Part shown: one piece after another, positions 1-11,360 of the stretch
Position numbering within the stretch: position 1 is the first letter of the stretch
How the letters are laid out: each line of letters begins with the position of its first letter
Origin: Siderastrea radians
Taxonomy: Eukaryota > Cnidaria > Anthozoa > Scleractinia > Rhizangiidae
DNA length: 64,000 nucleotides
NCBI GenBank assembly: GCA_964017195.1
Contig: OZ024892.1
Span: 18,512,704 to 18,576,703 of the forward strand
Reading direction: 5' to 3'
Notes under the pieces: model-generated
Database searches by the model: none
What the model was told of the DNA's origin: nothing
The model's input: only the letters and a program-made list of their open reading frames with translations
Translations under genes and position numbers: made by a program

Positions 1-540
1 AGTGGCTCATGAACCAACCAACCTCAGCAAGAACAAATGTTAGCTTCCGTCTTTTGCCCTAGCCTTGTTTAATGAACACATCGTTAGTTAGGAATCTCTG
101 GCTTCTTCCTATTCTGTGCTCTCCTTTAAGCCACTTGGCCGAAACACCGCATTTGCTGGAACATCTATATATGTTGCCATTGATTCGAACTCGGGAGAAA
201 CTGTCACATAGTCTTTGAGCACTAACTACCTCACAATCTGGGAGCAAAGTCTAGTACATCTCAATCAGCTCAGACGTATCATCTTCATCTAATGCAATTC
301 TCTTGATAGGTGGCAAAGGAACAACCATTTCACTTTGTTTGTCACTTAAAGACAAGTCCTCTGTTGATGGATCCCCAGACACGAGATTTGACCTGTCAAA
401 TAATTGTTCTGTACACAGCACTTAGCCTACAGTGCCACGCGGTGTACCCAAAAGTAGACTCTGCAATTCATTGTGCTCATCTGGGAAATCCATGATGCGC
501 AGCTCCTTGTCTCGAATAAATCTTCGCATCAGCTGGACAC
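1..540 (-). pseudogene. Decayed gene, last-exon-like frame (segment A, cut by window start)
   Basis: On the minus strand one frame runs from 540 down to the window start with protein-like composition and three in-frame stops (422-424 TAA, 251-253 TAG, 59-61 TAG) and no frameshift. Near its beginning it reads QLMRRFIRDKELRIMDFPDE, then an acidic stretch (ALDEDDTSELIEMY), then a basic, cysteine-containing part (VRINGNIYRCSSKCG). A splice-acceptor-like AG lies directly upstream at 541-542, so the frame looks like an internal or last exon. The product is not identified. The QLMRRF segment loosely recalls the region after the DUF4218-like domain of CACTA-type transposases, but that is memory only. 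The longest stop-free piece, 59-247, starts at a TTG and is not a gene by itself. The downstream part of this copy lies outside the window; see the fuller copy in segment B. Confidence 0.6.
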
Positions 541-556
541 CTAAAAGAAATAACCC
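541..556 (-). other. Splice-acceptor-like site (segment A)
   Basis: The minus strand reads a pyrimidine-rich run ending TTATTTCTTTTAG immediately before the decayed exon starts at 540. This fits a canonical 3' splice site and supports a spliced eukaryotic origin for the pseudogene. The SINE at 716-1488 would then lie within the upstream intron. Confidence 0.5.
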
Positions 557-715
557 ATATTATTTTATAAAACAAGACTACTGCAATGTGCCCTCCAATA
601 TTCAAGTCCCTCTGAATAACACAGAACAGAAAATAAAGTTGATTTGGAAGATGGTAATCATATTCTTGACATCAGGGCTGTTATTAAGTTTTGAGTCACA
701 TGTTGCATTGATGTA

Positions 716-1488
716 GGTGAAAAGGTAAAGTCTTCACAAGCCTAGAGGCTCTTAACTGCCAGAGCTTTACCTGGTTTCCGTAGCGTGAAGCGACTGAGAG
801 TATTACTACTCCCCCTGGAGGGGATGCTAGTCCATTGCAAGGTTATCCCCCCAGCATTATGTCACCGGTACTCATTTATACACCTAGGTGGAGAGAGACA
901 ACATGGAGCAAAGTTTCTTGTCTAAGGGCCTCTTCATATGAACCCGGTTGACTAGGCTGGCTCGCTTACTAAGATCTCACCTCACTCCTCTTTCCTTTGT
1001 AAAACTTTTTATGTGTCCATATGAGAAGCCGGGCAGGCCCAGTTACCGTGATCTCCGTCACCGGGCTGGAAATTTTCCCATAAAAACAGGCCAGCCCGGT
1101 TACCGGGATGAAGATTTTTCCAGTACGCAAGTTACTGTCGAAGAGGATGAAATTAGCATCATTCTGACTTATCTCTAAGACTTTTTGATCAAAAATGATT
1201 TCTGGAATCTGAATGAGTGAAGAAATAATAATTTTCACAATTGCAGGAAAGAAAATCATCAGTTAATATTCTTGTTCTTGCTATCACGTAAACAATTTCA
1301 TCTCGGTAACCAGGATGAAATTTCCCATATGAACAGACGACAAAATTCATCCCGCCAACCAGGCCAGCCCAGGTACTGGGCTCATATGAAGAGGCCCTAA
1401 GGAAACAGCACGACGGCAGAGACCAGGCTTGAACCACTGACCTTCAGGTTGAAAGTCCGACATGATCGCCACTAGACCACTGTGCCTC
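716..1488 (-). mobile_element. tRNA-derived SINE split by a MITE (segment A)
   Basis: The minus strand starts with a tRNA-like head. The A box TGGTCTAGTGG (plus coordinates 1469-1479) matches TRGYNNANNNG fully, and the B box GGTTCAAGCCT (1425-1435) matches GGTTCRANYCC at 10 of 11 positions. Spacing between them is as in a tRNA. A tRNA-unrelated body follows, including the stretch complementary to about 780-890 with ATGGACTAGCATCCC, and a tail near 716-735. A perfect 12-bp direct repeat, TGCATTGATGTA, flanks the element at 704-715 and 1489-1500, which is the signature of LINE-assisted insertion. Removing the MITE (926-1397) and one TAA leaves about 298 bp, a normal SINE length. From memory the body resembles the central domain of SINEs widespread in cnidarians and other invertebrates. 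The internal Pol III promoter would drive it on the minus strand. Confidence 0.82.
926..1397. mobile_element. 472-bp MITE with TAA target duplication (segment A)
   Basis: The ends are perfect 16-bp terminal inverted repeats, GGGCCTCTTCATATGA, with weaker similarity further inward (RCCCRG, then a GGCTGGC-like block). TAA flanks both sides (923-925 and 1398-1400). Excising the element with one TAA restores a continuous SINE, which confirms the boundaries. Subterminal motifs related to CCCGGTTACCGGGATGAA recur inside, near 1095-1112 and, inverted or diverged, near 1300-1318. There is no transposase frame, so the element is non-autonomous. A 3-bp TWA-type duplication suggests the PIF/Harbinger superfamily, which is an inference. 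The short reading frames across it (948-1178 plus, 969-1259 minus) are chance. Confidence 0.85.
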
Positions 1489-1500
1489 TGCATTGATGTA

Positions 1501-2018
1501 AACACATGACTGTGGGACTAATATTTTCAGTTGAACTAGCGAGCAGCACGTCTGGGAATTTCTTGAGTTATAAATTTAACTGTTTTTTTTTATTTCATCC
1601 TAGGTGTTTTAATTTGTGTGATTAATGCACACTTCATCAGGGAGTTCTACAATACAACTTTCATGTAGTATGCCTTTATTTATACCTAAAAACGGACTAC
1701 ATTTTACATTGCACAAAAGACACACATACAGATCTGCTATAGGAACTACAAACCATGCAGTTTCTGTGTCTAGGAAACAGGTGGAACATTTTGAATGGTG
1801 GAACATTTTTTTAGGAGAAAATAAAAAAGATTTACAGCTTAAGACTAGTTCAAGCTTGAAAAAAAAGAGTAGGAAAGTGATCACAAAACAAAATACAACT
1901 TGTTAGATGCCTGTTATGCTAGGGCTGCATTACAGTCTATCCCGGTATACAGAATCGATGAAATTAAAAAATCACAAGATTTGTGTTCATCGATTGGTCA
2001 TAAAATTTAAATGTAAAT
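1501..2018. other. Non-repetitive stretch without a recognised gene (segment A)
   Basis: This lies between the SINE target duplication and the minisatellite. It is AT-rich. Overlapping frames of about 91-93 codons exist on both strands (1609-1884 minus, 1625-1906 plus), but neither has convincing homology or composition. A poly-T tract followed by ATTTCATCCTAG at 1582-1602 looks like a plus-strand splice acceptor, without a supporting exon frame. A hairpin-forming inverted repeat lies at 1953-1995. Confidence 0.6.
1953..1995. repeat. Inverted repeat beside the minisatellite (segment A)
   Basis: AATCGATGAA at 1953-1962 is the exact reverse complement of TTCATCGATT at 1986-1995. A second small stem, CACAA/TTGTG, lies inside the 23-nt loop. 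The structure sits about 25 bp before the first 18-bp unit. No function is known. Confidence 0.7.
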
Positions 2019-5000
2019 TTAAATGACAAAACTGGTTTAAATGACCCAACCAGTTCAGATTTCTCAACCTGTGTAAATGGCCTTGCCATATCAAATGACC
2101 AAACCATTTCGAATGGCCCAACCATATCAAATTACCCAACAGGTTGAAATAACCCAATCAGTTCAAATGGCTCAACCATACCAAATAAGTCAACCGGCTA
2201 AAATAAGCCAATCATATCAAATAAGGCAACCAGATCAAATGAACCAACCATTTCAAATGACCCAACCATATCAAATGAGCCAACCGGTTCAAATGGCCCA
2301 ACCATATAAAATCACCCAACCAGTTCAAATGAGCCAAGAGATTAAAATGACCCAAACACATCAAATCAGCCAACTGGTTCAAATGGCAAAACCATATCAA
2401 ATGACTCAACCAGTACAAATAACCCAACCATATCAAATGAGCCAACCGGCTCAAATAAGCCAGTCATATCAAATAAGCCAACCAGATTAAATGATCCAAC
2501 CAGATGAAATGGGCCAACTTGTTAACATGGCCCCACAATATCAAATGACCCAACCAGTTCAAATGGCCCAACGATATCAAATGAGCCAACCGACTCAAAT
2601 AAGCCAATCATATCAAATAAACCAACCAGATCAAATGACCCAACCATATCAAATGAGCCAACCCGTTCAAATGGCCCAACCATATAAAATGACCCAACCA
2701 GTTCAAATGAGCCAAGAGGTTAAAATGACCCAAACAAATCAAATGAGGCAACTGGTTCAAATGGCCCAACCATATCAAATGACCCAACCAGTTCAAATAA
2801 CCCAACAATATCAAATGAGCCAAGCGGCTCAAATAAGCCCATTCAGATCAAAAAAACCAACCAGATAAAATGACCCATCAATATCAAATTACCCAATCGG
2901 TTCAATAACCCAACCAGTTCAAATGGTCCGACCATATCAATGACTCGACCGGCTCAAATGGCCCAACCATATCAAATGAGCCAACCCGCTCAAATAAGCC
3001 AGTCATATCAAATAAGCCAACCAGATCAAATGGCCCAATCCCTTAAAATGGCCCAACAATATCAAATGACAAAACAGGTTCAAATGTCCCAACCAGTTCA
3101 AATGGCCCAACCATATCAAATGAGCCAACCGACTCATATCAAATCACACAACCATATCAAATGACGCAACAGGTTCAAATGACCCAACCATATCACATGA
3201 CCCAACAGGTTTCAGTTTAAGGGGCCCAACCATATCAAATGACTCAACTAGTTCAAATCGCCCAACCATATCGAATGAGCCAAAAAGCTAAAATAAGCCA
3301 ACCAAATCAAATGACCCAACCATATCCAATAATTCAATTGGTTTAAATGGCAAAACCACATCAAATCAAATGAGCCAACCAGTTCAAATGGCCCAGACAT
3401 ATTAAATGAGCTTAGCGAATCAAATGGCGCAGACATATCAAATGAGCCACCCAATTGAAATGGCCCAACCATATCAAATGAGCCAACCAAATCAAATGAA
3501 TCATCTCGGTCATCTGGTTCAAATGGCTCAAAAGGATGCATTGCCCCAACTGGTTCCTGATCATGGTCCACGGGCTGACCCATGCAACCGGCTCAATTGA
3601 CTTAATCACATCAAATACCCAACCGGATCAAATGGCCTAACCATATCAAATGACCCAACCATATCAAATGACCCAACTGGGTCAAATGGCCAAACCCAAT
3701 CAAATGACCCAAAACGATCAAATGACCCAACTGGTTCAAATGGCCCAACCATATCAAATGAGCAAACCGGTTTAAATGGCCGAACCATATCAAATGACTC
3801 AACCAGTTCAAATAACCCAACCATATCAAATGAGCCAAGCGGCTCAATTAAGCCCATTCAGATCAAATAAACCAACCAGATAAAATGACCCATCCATATC
3901 AAATGACCCAATCGGTTCAATAACCCAACCAGTTCAAATGGTCCGACCATATCAAATTAGCCAACCGACTCAAATAAGCCAATCATATCAAAGAAGCCAA
4001 CCAGATCAAATAAACCAACCATATCAAATCACACAACCATATCAAATGACGCAACAGGTTCAAATGCCCCAACCAGTTCAAATGGCCGAACCATATCAAA
4101 TGACCCAACAGGTTCAAATGACCCAACCATATCAAATGAGCAAACAGGTTCAAATGACCCAACCATATCACATGACCCAATAGGTTAGAATGACCCAATC
4201 AGCTTAAGGGGCCCAACTATATCAAATGACTCAACCGGTCCAAATGGCCCAACCATATCGAATGAGCCAACCAGCTCAAATAAGCCAACCACATCAAATG
4301 AGCCAACCAGATCAAATGACCCAACCATATCAAATAATCCGATTGGTTTAAATGGCAAAACCACATCAAATCAAATGAGCCAACCGGTTCAAATTTCCCA
4401 ATCATCTCAAATGAGCAAAGCGGCTCAAATGACCCAACAATATCAAATGACTCAGCTGGTTAAATGGCCCAACCATATCAAATGACCCAACCAGTTCAAA
4501 TGGCCCAGGCATATTAAATGAGCCAACCGAATCAAATGAGCCAACCAAACAAATGATTCATCTCGGTCGTCTGGTTCAAATGGCTCAAAAGGATGCATTG
4601 ACCCAACTGGTTCATGATCATGGTCCATGGGTTGACCCATGCAACCGCCTCAATTGACTTAATCACATCAAATACCCAACCGGATCAAATGGCCTAACCA
4701 TATCATATGACCTAACCATATCAAATGACCCAACTGGGTCAAATGGCCATGCCATATCAAATGACCCAACCAGATCAAATGACCCAACTGGTTCAAATGG
4801 CCCAACCATATCAAATGAGCAAACCGGTTTAAATGGCCCAACCATATCAAATGACTCAACCAGTTCAAATAACCCAACCATATCAAACGAGCCAAGCGGC
4901 TCAAATAAGCCCATTCAGATCAAATAAACCAACCAGATAAAATGACCCATCCATATCGAATGACCCAACAGGTTCAATAACCCAAGCAGTTCAAATGGCC

Positions 5001-8000
5001 CGACAATATCAATGACTCACACGGTTCAAATGGCCCAACCATATTAAATGAGCCAACCCGCTCAAATAAGCCAGTCATATCATATAAGCCAACCAGATCA
5101 AATGGGCCAACCGGTTAAAATGGCCCAACAATATCAAATGACCCAACAGGTTCAAATGTCCCAACCAGTTTAATGGCCTAACCATATGAAATGAGCCAAC
5201 CGACTCAAATAAGCCAATCATATCAAATAAACCAACCAGATCAAATGACCACACCATATCAAATCACACAACCATATGAAATGACGCAACAGGTTCAAAT
5301 GACCCAACCAGTTCAAATGGCTCAACCATATCAAATAACCCAAGCCGTTGAAATGACGCAACCAGTTCAAATGGCCCAACCATATGAAATGACCCAACAG
5401 GTTCAAATGACCCAACCATATCACATGACCCAACAGGGGCCCAACCATATCAAATGACTCAACCGGTTCAGATGGCCCAACCATATCGAATGAGCCAACC
5501 AGCTCAAATATGACCCAACAATATCAAATGACTCAGTTGGTTAAAATGGCCCAAACATATCCAATGACCCAACCTGTTCAAATGGCCCAGGCATATTAAA
5601 TGAGCCAACCGAATCAAATGACGCAGCCATATCCAATGAGCCATTCAATTGAAATGACCTAACCATATCAAATGAGCCAACCAAATTAAATGAATCATCT
5701 CGGTCATCTGGTTCAAAGGGCTCAAAAGGATACATTGTCCCAACTGGTTATTGATTATGGTCCATGCGTTGACCCATGCAACTGGCTCAATTGACCATAT
5801 CAAATGAGCAAACCGGTTTAAATGGCCCAACCATATCAATGGCCGAACCGGTTCAAATGGACCACTCATATCAAGTGAGCCAATTGGTTCAAATGGCCCA
5901 CACCATATCAAATGACCCAACTGGATCAAATGATCCAACCAGATCAAATGCGGCAACCGGTTCAACTGTTCCAACCATATCAAATGACCCAATTAGTTCA
6001 AATAGCCCAACCATATCAAATGACTCAACTGGTTCAAATGGCCCAACCATATCAAATGACCCAACTGGTTCAAATGCCCCAACCATGTCAAATGAGCAAA
6101 CCGGTTTAAATGACAAAACCGGTTTAAATGACCCCACCAGATCAGATTTCTCAACCTGTTTAAATAGCCTTACCATATCAAATGACAAAATTATTTCAAA
6201 TGGCCCAACCATATCAAAATACCCAACAGGTTGAAATAACCCTACAAGTTCAAATGGCCCAACCATACAAAATAACGCAACCGGCTCAAATAAGCCAATC
6301 ATATCAAATAAACTCACCAGATCAAATGAACCAACCATTTCAAATGACCCAACCATATCAAATGATACAATCGGTTCAAAAGAGCCAACCATATAAAATG
6401 ACCCGACCAGTTCAAATGAGCCAAGAGGTTAAAATGACCCAAACACATCAAATGAGCCAACTGGTTCAAATGGCCCAACCATATCAAATGACTCAACCAG
6501 TTCAAATAACCCAACCATATCAAATGAGCCAACCGACTCAAACAAGCCAATCATATGAAATAAACCAACCAGATAAAAAGACACCACCCTATCAAATCAC
6601 ACAGCCATATCAAATAACGCAACAGGTTCAAATGACCCAACCAGTTCAAATGGCTCAACCATATCAAATAACCTAAACGGTTCAAATGACTAACCAGTTC
6701 GGATGGCCCAACCATTTCAAATGACCCAACAGGTTCAAATGACCCAACCATATCACATGACCGAACAGGTTTAAATGACCCAACCGGTTAAGGGGCCCAA
6801 CCATATCAAAAGACTCAACAAGTTCAAATGGCCCAACCATATCGAATAAGCAAACCAGCTCAAATAAGCCAACCATATCAAATGAGCCAACCAGATCAAA
6901 TGACCCAACCATATTAAATAATCCAATTGGTTTAAATGGCAAAACCATATGAAATCAAATGAGCCAACCTGTTCAAATGACCCAACAATATCAAATGACT
7001 CAGCTGGTTAAAATTGCCCAACCATATTAAATGACCCAACCTGTTCAAATGGCCCAGACATATTAAATGAGCCAACCGAATCAAATGACGCAGCCATATC
7101 AAATGAGCCACCCAATTGAAATGACCCAACCATATCAAATGAGCCAACCAAATCAAATGAATCATCTCGGTCATCTGGTTCAAATGGCTGAAAAGGATGC
7201 TTTGACCCAACTGGGTCATGATCATGGTCCATGCGTTGACACATGTAGCCGGCTCAATTGACTTAATCACATCAAATACCCAACCGGATCAAATGGCCTA
7301 ACCATATCGAATGACCCAACTGGTTCAAATGGCCAAACCATATCAAATGGGCCAACCAGATCAAATGACCCAACTGGTTCAAATCGCCCAACCATACGAA
7401 ATGAGCAAACCGGTTTAAATGGCCCAACCATATCAAATGACCCAACCGGTTCAAATTACCCAAGCAGTTCAAATGGCCCAACCGGTTCAAATGGACGAAT
7501 TATATCAAGTGAGCCAACTGGTTCAAATGGCCCACACCATATCAAATGACCCAACTGGATCAAATGATCCAACCAGATCAAATTGGGCAACCGGTTCAAA
7601 TGGCCCAACCATATCAAATGACCCAATAAGTTCAAATATCCCAACCATATCAAATGACTCAACTGGTTACAAATGGCCCAACCATATCAAATGACCCAAC
7701 TGGTTCAAATGCCCCAACCACGTCAAATGAGCAAACCGGTTTAAATGACAAAACCGGTTCAAATTACCCAACCAGTTCAGATTTCTCAACCTGTTTAAAT
7801 GGCCTTACCATATCAAATGACCAAACCATTTCAAATGGCCCAAAGATATCAATTTACCCAACAGGTTGAAATAACCCAACCAGTTCAAATGGCCCAACCA
7901 TACCAAATAAGTCAACCGGCTCAAATAAGCCAATCAAATCAAATAAGCTCACCAGATCAAATGAACCAACCATTTCAAATGTCCCAACCATATCACATGA

Positions 8001-8095
8001 GCCAATCGGTTCAAATGGCCCAACCATGTAAAATGACCCAACCAGTTGAAATTAGCCAAGAGCTTAAAATGACCCAAACATATCAAATGAGCCAA
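2019..8095 (+). repeat. 18-bp minisatellite, block A1
   Basis: This is a tandem array of an 18-bp unit close to CAAATGRCCCAACCATAT, alternating with CAAATGRCCCAACCRGTT, so the true period is a 36-bp dimer. The plus strand is rich in A and C and poor in G. Because 18 is a multiple of three, most frames stay open for 60-150 codons and read as hexapeptide repeats (QMTQPY/QMAQPV plus; GHLIWL or GSFDMV minus). These are by-products of the repeat, with stops at irregular places and no shared start. An older higher-order period of about 1.06 kb is visible: 3606-3857 resembles 4663-4914, and the marker TTCAGATCAAATAAACCAAC or a variant recurs near 2848, 3858 and 4915. Non-18-mer punctuation blocks occur near 3534, 4591, 5728 and 7195. 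Confidence 0.95.
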
Positions 8096-9128
8096 GGTAA
8101 TTTGGAAAACACGGAATGCCGGAATGCCGGAATGCCGGAATTCCCGGAATCCCGGAATCCTCGGAATAACTACAAAAACTACGAATTAAAAAATAAATTC
8201 ATAAAATTAAATTAAATTCATGACAGTTCCAAGTGTTGGCGCCTAGGACGTGCGCAAGATTATTACCATGCAACCATGACCTGCATTAAATACCGAAATC
8301 CTGGTTTTAAAACAGAATTGCACCTTACAGGCGTTGCTGGAAGGTTGGAAGGCGGACTTGTTCTTACAAATGAACTGTGGCGGGAGCTTTGGGAAAGGTT
8401 TGGGCAAGCAATATTTTACTAGTTTTTGAGCATCATCAAACCAAACAAAATTGAAAACCCACAGTGAAATATACAGCGTGACAATACAACCTCTTAGGAC
8501 GAGTTGTTTTATTTCCTAACGAAACAATAGATAAATGACCCAAACAATGTCGCTATCCCTAAAAACAACAGTGGATGTGCTTTCAAAGGTCAATCAAAAT
8601 AGAGGGTTCTGAAAGCTTCGTGACCACTTGAGGCACAGTTGGTATTGTTAAAAAGAGTAATTTTTGTCCACGTTTACTGTTTTTGTGTATTGTACAAATC
8701 CGTTGCCGCTGACAGCTGTGAAATAAAAAAAAACTTGCCAATCTTTTGACCAGTTTTAAGTCCACAGAATTAAAGTTATTTTTAAAGCAAAATAATGAAA
8801 GGAGACGGGGCATTTGTTCAATATTTGTATTGGATTCCGAGGATTTCTGCCACGGGATATCAAATAAGAAGGGCGTTTATTCAATATAGCGTCGGTGCAT
8901 TTTTAAAAAAAAAATTTATGTTCTCTGGCTGGGGCCAGAACATGAACAAACGTCCCCCCCCCACGAACCGTTAATTAATTTTAAATATTTATTTCATTTT
9001 CCCTTATCTTTTTAAATCCAATATGGATTTTTTTTTAATTTTTAATTTCTGTAGTTATTCTGAGGATTCCGGGATTCCGGGGATTCCGCGATTCCGGCAT
9101 TCCGGCATTCTGTGTTTTCCAAATTACC
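8096..9128. mobile_element. Non-autonomous TIR element in the minisatellite, A copy 1
   Basis: The element has long terminal inverted repeats of roughly 90-100 bp that begin GGTAATTTGGAAAACAC on both ends. Each continues with a run of GGAATNCC-type 8-bp repeats and then ATAACTACARAAA. A 10-bp direct repeat, AATGAGCCAA, flanks it at 8086-8095 and 9129-9138. That could be a target-site duplication, though the minisatellite itself supplies similar sequence. The interior (1033 bp in total) has no transposase; a 76-codon minus frame at 8583-8813 is not recognised. A homopolymer of nine or more C lies near 8954. Long TIRs with a 9-10 bp duplication fit the Mutator-like superfamily best, which is an inference. 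An 8-bp-duplication family such as hAT is less likely from the end alignment. Confidence 0.8.
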
Positions 9129-11360
9129 AATGAGCCAACTGGTTCAAATGGCCCAACCATATCAAATGACTCAACCAGTTCAAATAACCCAACCATATCA
9201 AATGAGCCAAGCGGCTCAAATAAGCCAATTCAGATCAAATAAACCAACCAGATAAAATGACCCATCCATGTCAAATGACCCAACAGGTTCAATAACCCAG
9301 CCATATCAGATGAGCCAACCGGCTCAAATAAGCCTGTCATATCAAATAAGCCAACCAGGTCAAATGATCAAACTAGGTGAAATGGGCCAACCGGTCAAAA
9401 TGGCCCAACAATATCAAATGACCCAACCAGTTCAAATGGCCCAACGATATCAAATGACCCAACAGGTTCAAATGTCCCAAGCAGTTCAAATCGCCCAACC
9501 ATATCAAATGAGCCAACCGACTCAAATAATGCCAATCATATCAAATAAACCAACCAGATCAAATGACCCAACCATATCAAATCACACAACCATATCAAAT
9601 GATGCAACAGGTTCAAATGACCCAACCAGTACAAATGGCTCAACCATATCAAATAACCCAAGCGGTTCAAATGACCCAACAGGTTCAAATGACCCCACCA
9701 TATCACATGACCTAACACGTTTAAATGACCCAATCAGTTCAAGGGGCCCAACGATATCAATTGACTAAACCGGTTCAAATGGCCCACCTATATCGAATGA
9801 GCCAACCATATCAAATGAGCCAACCAGATCAAATGACCCAACCATATCAAAGAATCCAGTTGCTTTAAATGGCAAAACCATATCAAATCAAATGAGCCAA
9901 CTGGTTCAAATGACCCAACCATATCACATGACCCAACACGTTTAAATGACCCAATCAGTTCAAGGGGCCCAACCATATCAAATGACTAAACCGGTTCAAA
10001 TGGCCCAACCATATCGAATGAGCCAACCATATCAAATGAGCCAACCAGATCAAATGACCCAACCATATCACATAATCCAGTTGCCTTAAATGGCAAAACC
10101 ATATCAAATCAAATGAGCCAGCTGGTTCAAATGGTCCAATCATATGAAATGAGCCAAGCGGCTCAAATGACCCAACAATATCAAATGACTCAGCTGGTTA
10201 AAATGGCCCAGCCATTTCAAATGACCCAACCGGTTCAAATGGCCCAGACATATTAAATGAGCCAACCGAATCAAATGACGTAGCCATATCAAATGAGCCA
10301 CCCAATTGAAATTACCCAACCATATCAAATGAGCCAACCAAAGCAAATGAATCATCTCAGCCATCTCGTTCAAGTGGCTCAAAAGGATGCATTGACCCAA
10401 CTGATTCATGATCATGGTCCATTGGTTGACAAATGCAACCGGCTCAATTGACTTAATCACATCAAATACCCAACCGGATCAAATGGCCTAACCATATCAA
10501 ATGACCCAACCATATCAATTGACCCAACTGGTTCAAATGGCCAAACCATATCAAATGAGCAAATCGGTTTAATTGGCCCAACCATATCAAATGACCCAAT
10601 CGGTTCAAATTACCCAACCAGTTCAAATGGCCCAACTGGTTCAAATGGCCCAACCATATCAAATGAGCAAACCGGTTCAAATGGCCAAACCATATCGAAT
10701 GAGCCAACCATATCAAATGAGCCAACCAGATCAAATGACCCAACCATAAGAAATGACCCAACCGTTTCAGATGACCCAACCAGTTCAAATGAGCCAAGAG
10801 GTTAAAATGACACAACCATATCAAATGAGCAAATCGGTTTAATTGGCCCAACCATATCAAATGACCCAATCGGTTCAAATTACCCAACCAGTTCAAATGG
10901 CCCAACTGGTTCAAATGGCCCAACCATATCAAATGACTCAACCAGTTCAAATGGCCCAACCATATCAAATGAGCCAAGCGGCTCAAATAAGCCAAATGAG
11001 ATCAATAAGCCAACCAGATCAAATGACCCATCCAAATCAAATAATCCAATTGGTTTAAATGGCAAACCCATATCAAATCAAATGAGCCAACCGGTTCAAA
11101 TGACCCAACAATATCAAATGACCCAGCTGGTGAAAATGGCCCAACCATGTCAAATGACCCAACCGGTTCAAATGGCCCAGGCATATTAAACGAGCCAACC
11201 GAATCAAATGACGCGGCGATATCAAATGAGCCACCCAATTGAAATGACCCAACCATATCACATGAGCCAATCGGTTCAAATGGCCCAACCATCTAAAATG
11301 ACCCAACCAGTTGAAATGAGCCAAGAGCTTAAAATGACCCAAACATATCAAATGAGCCAA
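9129..11360 (+). repeat. 18-bp minisatellite, block A2
   Basis: Same 18-bp/36-bp array as block A1, lying between the two TIR elements. With the element before it, it forms a unit of about 3.25 kb (8096-11360). Much of the beginning is repeated after the second element: 9268-9768 parallels 12517-12999, offset 3249. A punctuation block lies near 10385. No gene. Confidence 0.95.

Noticed and set aside
948..1437. Small ORFs across the MITE (948-1178 plus, 969-1259 and 1189-1437 minus)
   Set aside because: They cross the MITE ends or its subterminal repeats, overlap on opposite strands and have no protein features.
1405..1488. Functional tRNA gene on the minus strand
   Set aside because: The A and B boxes are good, but the cloverleaf stems do not close properly, and the sequence continues into a SINE body bounded by a target-site duplication.
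1582..1906. Plus-strand exon after a poly-T tract and CCTAG acceptor
   Set aside because: The sequence after the acceptor has early stops in the frames I followed. The 93-codon frame at 1625-1906 has no recognisable homology and is mirrored by an equally long minus frame.
8583..8813. 76-codon minus frame inside the TIR element as a transposase piece
   Set aside because: It is present in all four copies only because the copies are duplicates. It is short and shows no catalytic motif.
8945..8965. Poly-C tract as a G-quadruplex or regulatory site
   Set aside because: A single homopolymer of about nine C that varies in length between copies. Nothing else supports a function.
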